NCBI RefSeq assembly: GCF_000447755.1
Contig: NZ_AUNE01000005.1
Span: forward strand, 1 to 64,000
Direction: 5' to 3'
Origin: Bacteriovorax sp. BSW11_IV
GTDB lineage: Bacteria > Bdellovibrionota > Bacteriovoracia > Bacteriovoracales > Bacteriovoracaceae
Length of the DNA: 64,000 bases
This document shows positions 57,690 to 64,000 of the stretch, one piece after another. Below the pieces are notes generated by a model. The model was not told the DNA's origin, did not search any database, and was given only the letters and a program-made list of their open reading frames with translations. Position 1 is the stretch's first letter; the number at the start of each line of letters is the position of its first letter. The translations under genes and the position numbers were made by a program.

Positions 57690-58259
57690 ATGCCAAAATT
57701 AATTGTGGGTTTAGGAAATCCTGGGAGCCAATATCATAAGACTCGTCATAATATTGGTTGGGATTCCTTTGAAAAATTGTCTTTTTTCGACAAACTTAAT
57801 TGGAAAGAAAAGTTCAAAGGTCTCTATTCAATTCATGATGGAGAGGACAAAATCTATATGCTCAAGCCTCAGACATATATGAACTTGAGTGGGGAAAGCG
57901 TTCAGCCTTTGATGAGTTTTTTTAAGATAGACGTAGCGGATCTTTTAGTTGTACATGATGAGCTAGATCTTCCCTATGGAACAATTTCTTTTAAAAACGG
58001 CGGAGGCCTTGCTGGGCATAATGGACTTAAGTCAATTGCTCAATGTCTGGGAACCCAAGAATTCAAAAGACTGAGAATGGGAATTGGTAGACCACAACAC
58101 GGTTCAGTTAGTGATTGGGTTTTAGGTCATTACCATGAAGACCAAAAAATTGTATTTGATAAGTATTTAGAAGGATCGGCCCGTGCAATTGAATCCTATT
58201 TAAAAAGCGGTTTTTCAGTTGTTCAAGGACGTTATAATAAAAAGAAAATAGTTGAATAG
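57690..58259 (+). CDS. pth: Peptidyl-tRNA hydrolase
   Basis: Frees tRNA from peptidyl-tRNA that falls off ribosomes. It is 189 residues. The active-site region is VGLGNPGSQYHKTRHNIGW (catalytic His in RHN), MLKPQTYMNLSGESV, VVHDELDLPYG (Asp) and GGGLAGHNGLKSI. It is 11 bp after prs and 11 bp before ychF. Confidence 0.96.
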   Translation: MPKLIVGLGNPGSQYHKTRHNIGWDSFEKLSFFDKLNWKEKFKGLYSIHDGEDKIYMLKPQTYMNLSGESVQPLMSFFKIDVADLLVVHDELDLPYGTISFKNGGGLAGHNGLKSIAQCLGTQEFKRLRMGIGRPQHGSVSDWVLGHYHEDQKIVFDKYLEGSARAIESYLKSGFSVVQGRYNKKKIVE

Positions 58260-58270
58260 AGAGGTAAATA

Positions 58271-59380
58271 ATGGCCCTTAATTGTGGTATCGTAGGACTT
58301 CCAAACGTTGGTAAGTCAACAATCTTCCAAGCAATCACATCTGCACCAGCTGAAGCGGCAAACTACCCGTTTTGTACAATTGAACCAAACGTAGGTATCG
58401 TAAACGTTGGTGATGAAAGACTACAAAAAATTGCAGACATCGTTGGTCCTGAAAAAATCATTCCAACAATTGTAGAATTCGTAGATATCGCAGGTCTTGT
58501 AAAAGGTGCGAGTAAAGGTGAAGGTCTTGGTAACCAGTTCCTTGGTCACATCAGACAAGTAAACGCAATTGTTCAAGTTGTTCGTTGTTTTGACGATGGT
58601 AACGTTATTCACGTTGCTGGTCGTGTTGATCCGATCGACGATATTGAAATTATCAATATGGAACTAGCACTTGCTGATCTAGAAGTTGTTCAGAGAAAAA
58701 TCTCGAACCTTCCAAAATTGATCAAAAATCAAAATAAAGAAATTTCATCAAAAGCTAAAATGGTAGCACCTGTTTTAGATAAACTCGTTGCACACCTTGA
58801 AGAAGGAAGACCTGCTAGAATTTTAGATCTATCTGATGAAGATCTAGAACTAGTAAGAGACCTAAATCTAATTACACTGAAGAAGACACTTTACCTATGT
58901 AACGTTTCAGAAGATTACCTTGTGGAAGACAATGAATATGTACAAAAGGTTAGAGAATTTGCTGCGGTAGAAGGTTCTGAAGTTTTAAAGATTTGTGGAA
59001 AATTAGAGTCTGAAATTGCTTCGCTTGAGTCAGAAGAAGAGAAGAAAGAATTTATGGAAGCGGCTGGAATTGAAACTTCTGGTCTATCACTACTTACAAA
59101 TGCTGCTTATAAAATGTTAGGTCTTAGAACTTATTTTACTGCAGGTGTAAAAGAAGTTCGTGCTTGGACATTTAGAGCTGGAGCTAAGGCGCCTGAAGCT
59201 GCTGGTGTTATCCACTCTGACTTTGAAAGAGGTTTCATTAAAGCTGAAATTTATCACTGTGATGATCTTTTCAATCTAGGCTCAGAATCTAAAGTAAAAG
59301 AAGCTGGAAAGCTTAAGATGGAAGGAAAAGAGTATGAAGTGAAGGACGGAGATGTCATCCACTTCAGATTCAATGTCTAA
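58271..59380 (+). CDS. ychF: Redox-regulated ATPase YchF (Obg-like)
   Basis: OBG-family P-loop protein that prefers ATP. It is 369 residues. It begins ALNCGIVGLPNVGKSTIFQA (P-loop GLPNVGKS, residues 8-15), then VDIAGLVKGASKGEGLGNQF, and has a C-terminal TGS-like domain (FTAGVKEVRAWTFRAGAKAP, then AGVIHSDFERGFIKAE). The 3' end overlaps the Slt-type gene by 4 bp. Confidence 0.96.
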   Translation: MALNCGIVGLPNVGKSTIFQAITSAPAEAANYPFCTIEPNVGIVNVGDERLQKIADIVGPEKIIPTIVEFVDIAGLVKGASKGEGLGNQFLGHIRQVNAIVQVVRCFDDGNVIHVAGRVDPIDDIEIINMELALADLEVVQRKISNLPKLIKNQNKEISSKAKMVAPVLDKLVAHLEEGRPARILDLSDEDLELVRDLNLITLKKTLYLCNVSEDYLVEDNEYVQKVREFAAVEGSEVLKICGKLESEIASLESEEEKKEFMEAAGIETSGLSLLTNAAYKMLGLRTYFTAGVKEVRAWTFRAGAKAPEAAGVIHSDFERGFIKAEIYHCDDLFNLGSESKVKEAGKLKMEGKEYEVKDGDVIHFRFNV

Positions 59381-61437
59381 AATCCATTAACTTTGAAAGA
59401 CTCATTCAATGAAAGAGTGAGTCTATTATTGTTTTGAAGTAAGTTATAGAAAAAGAGATTGCGATAGATATACTTAACGTAGTCTCTTGTTTCATCATAT
59501 GGAATTGATTCAATCATAATGAGAGGATCAGTTGTTCTAAAATGATTTTTCACCCAATATTTAACTCTATTTTGGCCAGCATTATAAGATGCTAATGACA
59601 GAATTAAATTTCCATCAAACATACCTAGTAACTTCTTAAAGTACTTCATTCCAATCTTCAAATTAGTCTCAGGTGTTTTTAAATCAGAAGCCACGACCCT
59701 AGAATTAAAATCTTTTGCCGTTGATGGCATAAGTTGCATTAAACCTCTCGCACCGACATGTGATTTTGCATCGGGATTAAATGCTGACTCCTGACGGATA
59801 AGTGATAGAACGAGTAGAGGGTCAAGTGAGTTATCAATTTTTTTAATTTTTTCGACATATTCAAAAGGAAAAAGAAATTTTAATGATCGGGCCTCTACTG
59901 AAAAAATATTTTGATCAAAAGATTTATAAAGAAGCTTAAACGTTTGCAGATAATTACCATTCTTATTGAAATCCTGAATAAGAGAAGATGTTAGATAGCG
60001 CTTAATTTCTTCATCTGAATAGTGCTTGTACTTATCTCTATTTTTTAAAATTTTAGTTTGTGGTGAATACAAAATTGCTGAAACTTCTTGTTCAGCATAA
60101 GAACCATACTCAAGTTGATTCCAGATAGTTAGGCGTGTAAGAGAGTTTCTAAGCTCATGAGTAAAATCATCATGTGAGACATTAAAGATATTAGACTCGG
60201 TCTGATAATGCTTAACTAAACCGTGGGGGGAAGTTTGATTATCTATCATATCAATATGCTTCAATGAGAGAATGGAATAGTAGCTTAGTGGTGAATTCTT
60301 GGTGATTAATTTAAATAAATGTCGAGCAATAGAAATTTCGTCGTTTTTAAAGAAAGAATATGAAATCCAAAATTTTGTACGCTCATCAATGTTTGGAAAT
60401 TTGTTAATCAAATCATTCTTATCAATTGTTGTTACTGCATCTTTAAATTTTCCATTTAGGATATCGGCCCAAATAAGATAGAAGTAATTATCATCTTTTT
60501 GAGAATTTTTTGAGATCAATAAGGCATTAGAGTAGAACGTCTTTGCTTTCTCTCTTTCGTCTCTGTAGAGGAGGTTATATCCAGTATTGATGAAAAATTT
60601 CCAAACTTTTTCTTGTTGGATGTATTTTTCATTAGATTTATAAAAACTTAAAATATGTTCACCTGTAGTGATTAGTTGAGCATATTTTTTTTCTTTTAAA
60701 TGACTTTTTCCTTCAATAAACATTTCTTCGATTGCACTGTTGAAGAATTCAGAATCTTTAGTGTTCATAACACCATTTTCTTGGATAAATGTTGTTAAAG
60801 CAGGGCTAATTTTCATTTTCTGGAGGATCGATTTTTCTGGAAATTGGTCTAGTCCACGATAAATTTTTATTAAAAAATCAGTAAGCTTCAAATGATCGTC
60901 TTCTTTCAAAGATGCTAGGTCTAAAACGGTATTAACAGTTTTCCCATTTGCTATTTTAACTTCTTCGCTTAATGAATTTCTAAAGTATATTTCGTCCTTT
61001 GGAGAGAAAGATGAAATTGAAATTTTCTCTTTTGCTAGAGTTTCAAAAAAACGATCACGGCAAAATTTTGAATAGTTTTCAGAGAGATTTTTCTTAATTG
61101 GGTTAGGGCCATTAAATTGAGTGTGTTGGTAGCAAAGTCCAGCAATTTCTTTAAAGTTTAGACCCTTGGATTTCAGCTTTCTAATATTTGCAAAGAAATT
61201 TCTTTCTACATCAAAAATGGGATTGGTTTTTGTTTTTTCTAGCACGTCTAATGTGTAATCGGTTGGCCCATTAAAACGAAGTTCACGATTGAGAGTGAGA
61301 AGGGCATTACCAAAATTTAAATCTTCTTTTTTGATGCTTTCATTATCGGGCAATATAGAAAGATCGCGGCGAGTGGCCGCGTTTACTGTAGAAGACACAA
61401 GGAACAGGAAAAGAAAAATTTTTTTTAATTTATACAT
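59377..61437 (-). CDS. Slt-type soluble lytic transglycosylase
   Basis: From the ATG at 61437 it is 686 residues with a signal peptide (LKKIFLFLFLVSSTVNA). A long helical solenoid (about 30-530) comes before the C-terminal SLT domain: LVLSLIRQESAFNPDAKSHV with catalytic Glu, GARGLMQLMPSTAKDF and LSLASYNAGQNRVKYW. The architecture matches E. coli Slt70. It acts in the periplasm on glycan strands. The start overlaps the HAMP-like gene by 8 bp, so they are probably one unit. Confidence 0.87.
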   Translation of the reverse strand: MYKLKKIFLFLFLVSSTVNAATRRDLSILPDNESIKKEDLNFGNALLTLNRELRFNGPTDYTLDVLEKTKTNPIFDVERNFFANIRKLKSKGLNFKEIAGLCYQHTQFNGPNPIKKNLSENYSKFCRDRFFETLAKEKISISSFSPKDEIYFRNSLSEEVKIANGKTVNTVLDLASLKEDDHLKLTDFLIKIYRGLDQFPEKSILQKMKISPALTTFIQENGVMNTKDSEFFNSAIEEMFIEGKSHLKEKKYAQLITTGEHILSFYKSNEKYIQQEKVWKFFINTGYNLLYRDEREKAKTFYSNALLISKNSQKDDNYFYLIWADILNGKFKDAVTTIDKNDLINKFPNIDERTKFWISYSFFKNDEISIARHLFKLITKNSPLSYYSILSLKHIDMIDNQTSPHGLVKHYQTESNIFNVSHDDFTHELRNSLTRLTIWNQLEYGSYAEQEVSAILYSPQTKILKNRDKYKHYSDEEIKRYLTSSLIQDFNKNGNYLQTFKLLYKSFDQNIFSVEARSLKFLFPFEYVEKIKKIDNSLDPLLVLSLIRQESAFNPDAKSHVGARGLMQLMPSTAKDFNSRVVASDLKTPETNLKIGMKYFKKLLGMFDGNLILSLASYNAGQNRVKYWVKNHFRTTDPLIMIESIPYDETRDYVKYIYRNLFFYNLLQNNNRLTLSLNESFKVNGF

Positions 61438-62011
61438 GCTTTGTAAATCGCAATTGGATCTCATCTAAGTTTCTATTGATTTCTTCAAGAACAACTTTCT
61501 TATCTTCAGGTACAACGTGTACTAAGTTTTTTAGATACGAATTGACTTCACTTAAATACACAACGTCACGTTTGTAATTTTCTTTGATGGTTTCAAAAGT
61601 TTCATTAACGTCATCTTCTAGATCGCGGAAATAATCACCTTTACGAAAGAAAAGTTTCCCTTCAGTAACACCTTCTCTTATTGTCGCGAGATACTTTTGA
61701 AGTTTATAAATCGGTCCTGCAATCTTATGAGTGAAGATAATGCAAATAATGAAGACTAGAACAGAAAAGCCAATTTGCCATAAGGCCAGAGCAATAATGA
61801 GTGCATTTTTATATTGCTTCACATCAAGAATTTTTTCAGGGTTAGTGGCAGAAACGAGAGAAACATATCTTTCAATCAATTCATAAATTGTGAAAGGGTA
61901 GAAAAGACTTGAAATAATTACGAGAACCGTGATTAAAAAAGAAAACTTCAATTGGAAGCTTGGATTCACTAGATATATTCGTCTGCGGTATTGGGACACT
62001 TTCTTCTCCAC
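61430..62011 (-). CDS. Two-helix membrane protein with HAMP-like region
   Basis: A 193-residue protein with two membrane segments (about 22-42 and 73-93) enclosing a short periplasmic loop of about 30 residues. The second helix is followed by HKIAGPIYKLQKYLATIREG, which has the Pro and helix pattern of a HAMP domain, and then charged helices. There is no kinase, cyclase or methyl-accepting domain. It is likely to sense or scaffold at the membrane. It is first in the unit with the Slt-type gene. Confidence 0.68.
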   Translation of the reverse strand: MEKKVSQYRRRIYLVNPSFQLKFSFLITVLVIISSLFYPFTIYELIERYVSLVSATNPEKILDVKQYKNALIIALALWQIGFSVLVFIICIIFTHKIAGPIYKLQKYLATIREGVTEGKLFFRKGDYFRDLEDDVNETFETIKENYKRDVVYLSEVNSYLKNLVHVVPEDKKVVLEEINRNLDEIQLRFTKHV

Positions 62012-62140
62012 TGAATGAGATATTCTTATTTAATGATAAAAGAACCTAGATATTTCTCAAGTGGTTGATATTTATTCCCTCTATCAATTGATTAGTGTAG
62101 TGAAATTCATTAGAATCTTGAGAAAATGATGAGGTGAAAA

Positions 62141-63280
62141 ATGGATAGAAAAATTCAAGATATTTTAGAAAGTATCAAAAATCCAAATAGTGGTGAGACG
62201 CTAAAAAGCGAAGGTCGTATTCAAGAAATTAAGGCCGATAAAGATACTCTGTCTTTTACATACGAGCGTGATGGAATCACTCCTGAACAAAAAAGAATTA
62301 TAGAAGATATAATTATCAACGAGTTAAAGTCTTTTTATAACGAAGATAAGATTACAGTGAAAACTGTATCAAAAAACTCTGCTGATGTTATGGCAACTAA
62401 GCCTCAAGCGGCTCCTGCACCAAAAGCACAGATTAAAAGTGGACATGGTCCTGTAGGGGCAACTAAAAGACGCGTTCCCGGTGTTAAAAATGTCATTGCG
62501 GTTTCATCAGGTAAAGGTGGAGTTGGAAAGTCTACTGTTACAGTCAACCTTGCATATGCTTTGAGAAATCTCGGGAAGAAAGTCGCAATTCTAGATGCTG
62601 ACGTTTATGGGCCATCGGTTCCGATGCTTCTAGGAAAAAGAGATGCTAAGCCAGCGGCCACTGATGAAAAGAAAATCATTCCAGTTGAAAGCAATGGTGT
62701 TGGATTTATCAGCTTTGGATTGTTCATCGGTGAAGATGATGCAGTTATATGGCGCGGACCAATGCTTGGTGGTGTTTTAAATCAATTTTTATTCGACGTT
62801 AATTGGGGAGAACTTGATTACCTTCTCATAGATCTACCTCCAGGTACTGGCGATATGCAATTATCTATGGTTCAGGCCACAGAAGTTGACGGGGCCCTTG
62901 TTGTATCTACACCACAAGACGTTGCCCTTTTGGATGCGAGAAAAGGTCTTAATATGTTCAAAAAAGTAAACGTACCAATTATTGGTATGGTTGAAAATAT
63001 GAGCTATTTCGTACCAGACGATGCACAAGATAAGAAATACTATATCTTCGGTGAAGGTGGAGTAGAGAAGGCTGCAACTGCACTTGAAACAAGATTTTTA
63101 GGTCAAGTTCCAATGGAAATTGCACTTAGAGAGAGTTGTGATAAAGGCCAACCATATATGGCCAATTCTAGCTATGAAGGTCGTGCAGTATGGAATGCAT
63201 ATATGAGTCTTGCAAAAAATTTAGAAGATGGTGACAATAGTAAAAAAGGTTTTTTCAAAAATATTTTTAAGAGAAGTTAA
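62141..63280 (+). CDS. mrp: Mrp/ApbC-family P-loop ATPase
   Basis: Iron-sulfur carrier ATPase family. It is 379 residues. The N-terminal domain (about 1-80) resembles a degenerate DUF59. A Pro/Ala-rich linker leads into the deviant Walker A SSGKGGVGKSTVTVNLAYAL (about 124-143), LDADVYGPSVPML and LPPGTGDMQLSMVQ. The usual CxxC pair just after VENMS is absent: the stretch reads VENMSYFVPDDAQDKKYYIF, so bridging of an Fe-S cluster is doubtful. The linker has a TGGTCC-like repeat. Confidence 0.88.
   Translation: MDRKIQDILESIKNPNSGETLKSEGRIQEIKADKDTLSFTYERDGITPEQKRIIEDIIINELKSFYNEDKITVKTVSKNSADVMATKPQAAPAPKAQIKSGHGPVGATKRRVPGVKNVIAVSSGKGGVGKSTVTVNLAYALRNLGKKVAILDADVYGPSVPMLLGKRDAKPAATDEKKIIPVESNGVGFISFGLFIGEDDAVIWRGPMLGGVLNQFLFDVNWGELDYLLIDLPPGTGDMQLSMVQATEVDGALVVSTPQDVALLDARKGLNMFKKVNVPIIGMVENMSYFVPDDAQDKKYYIFGEGGVEKAATALETRFLGQVPMEIALRESCDKGQPYMANSSYEGRAVWNAYMSLAKNLEDGDNSKKGFFKNIFKRS
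62446..62461. repeat. Degenerate TGGTCC-family repeat in the mrp linker
   Basis: TGGTCCTGTAGGGGCA differs by two bases from the copies at 20579 and at 240, and codes for G-P-V-G-A in the same frame as the mnmE copies (GGT CCT). Chance similarity is not excluded. Confidence 0.4.
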
Positions 63281-63282
63281 TA

Positions 63283-63819
63283 TTGTCATTCATTAAAACA
63301 GTTGAAGAACAAGTCGCATTTAGATTTACGGGGAGAATTAATATTCTCCTCGCTTCAAATAATCAATTCCTGGGTCGTGTTCTTTTAAACGAAGGCGTAA
63401 TAGTAAACGCAACGTTCAAAGGTCAGCACGATAAGCCCGCCATGTTTTCAATTATATTTGAAGATCTTGATGGCAAATTACCCATGAAATTTGTTGTTGA
63501 GCCTGAAGTTGTTCCTTCTATTGAATGTAAAATGAAGGCCGATATAGAAAAAATAAAAAAAGAAGCGGCGCGACTATATGAGCAACATTCTAAGTCGCTA
63601 AAATTGCGCCCACCAGATAGTCTTCATCTAATGATTGATAGTGATTTTATTATTGAAGGAGCTGGTTTATCATATGACGAATTTCAGGTCATGGAGATGC
63701 TTACAGAGTTCTCAAAAGTAGGAGATCTTTATAAACATCTCGATATGTTTGACTATGAAATCACGAAAGTATTAGTATCTTTACGAAAAAAGAAGGCCTT
63801 AAAAGTTATCAAAGTATAG
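63283..63819 (+). CDS. DUF4388-like protein (TTG start)
   Basis: A 178-residue protein that starts at TTG, 2 bp after the mrp stop. The N-terminal half matches the DUF4388/PATAN pattern by eye: FTGRINILLASNNQFLGRVL followed by NEGVIVNATFKGQHDKPAMF. The C-terminal part is helical (YDEFQVMEMLTEFSKVGDLY) and resembles a winged-helix. In other bacteria such proteins act with two-component systems. The start and family are by resemblance only. Confidence 0.62.
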   Translation: MSFIKTVEEQVAFRFTGRINILLASNNQFLGRVLLNEGVIVNATFKGQHDKPAMFSIIFEDLDGKLPMKFVVEPEVVPSIECKMKADIEKIKKEAARLYEQHSKSLKLRPPDSLHLMIDSDFIIEGAGLSYDEFQVMEMLTEFSKVGDLYKHLDMFDYEITKVLVSLRKKKALKVIKV

Positions 63820-63833
63820 AAAGGGGAAGGCGC

Positions 63834-64000
63834 GTGAAATCTCAAGTGCACAATCAAGGCGAATTAAAAGAGTTAACAGTTAAAATCGAAAAGAACGTTG
63901 TTGAATCAATTGAAAGAATGTCACAAAACTCAGGTCTTTCAGTAGATGAGATCGTAGTTATTGCTCTTAAGAGATATAGAGCTAGCCACTCTGACTATGA
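63834..64000 (+). CDS. Ribbon-helix-helix protein (partial, GTG start)
   Basis: Open from a GTG at 63834 (AAGGGGAAGG just upstream) to the end of the window, at least 55 residues. The sequence LKELTVKIEKNVVESIERMS followed by QNSGLSVDEIVVIALKRY has a beta-strand and two helices with the spacing of a MetJ/Arc-type DNA-binding fold. The C-terminus is outside the window. Confidence 0.68.
   Translation, partial: MKSQVHNQGELKELTVKIEKNVVESIERMSQNSGLSVDEIVVIALKRYRASHSDY

Overview
The window is the replication-origin region of a low-GC, Gram-negative bacterium. It has lipoprotein signal peptides, outer-membrane beta-barrels, an LptF/G-type permease, GyrB with the Gram-negative insert, and the order gyrA-gyrB-recF-dnaN-oriC-dnaA | rpmH-rnpA-yidC-mnmE-mnmG-rsmG-parA-parB. 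The low GC, many exported proteins and peptidoglycan enzymes, and DnaA-box-like sites of the form NN(A/T)TCCAC suggest a Bdellovibrionota predator of the Bacteriovorax/Halobacteriovorax type. That assignment is inference; nothing in the window proves it.

Layout. 1-2.8 kb (minus): start of a small exported protein, then ATP synthase subunits c and a with two small membrane proteins of AtpI/AtpZ type, and a TPR lipoprotein. 2.8-12.2 kb (minus): gyrA, gyrB, recF, dnaN, a 624-bp intergenic region that looks like oriC (AT-rich block plus about ten DnaA-box-like 9-mers, three of them in a nested inverted repeat), and dnaA. 12.4-21 kb (plus): rpmH, rnpA, yidC, mnmE, mnmG, rsmG, parA, parB and a bactofilin, with three parS-like palindromes around mnmG-rsmG. 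21.1-27.1 kb (plus): the rest of ATP synthase (b', b, delta, alpha, gamma, beta, epsilon), closed by a strong terminator. The ATP synthase is therefore split in two clusters on either side of the origin.

27-39 kb holds an unknown exported protein, a MltD-like transglycosylase, a patatin-like lipase, a beta-barrel protein, ligA, a phospholipase-D-like lipoprotein, radA, glpK and a pilin-like peptide. 39-49 kb has a TlpA-like thioredoxin and a long minus-strand run: outer-membrane protein, CFI-box protein, LptF/G permease, ArnT-like glycosyltransferase, def, fmt, rpe, hutH, hutI. 49-64 kb holds galU, two unknown exported proteins (one with a Q/N-rich tail), a porin-like protein, a class A PBP, tRNA-Gln, prs, pth, ychF, an Slt-type transglycosylase, a HAMP-like membrane protein, a Mrp-type ATPase, a DUF4388-like protein and the start of a ribbon-helix-helix protein.

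The most unusual signal is a family of 16-bp near-palindromes, TGGTCC(T/C)AT(A/G/C)G(A/G)ACCA. Five lie in frame inside mnmE, where they encode a GPIEP repeat. Four lie between parB and the bactofilin gene. One lies upstream of the first gene, and one degenerate copy lies in the mrp linker. They could be mobile palindromic elements or binding sites of an origin-proximal DNA-binding protein; the sequence alone does not decide.
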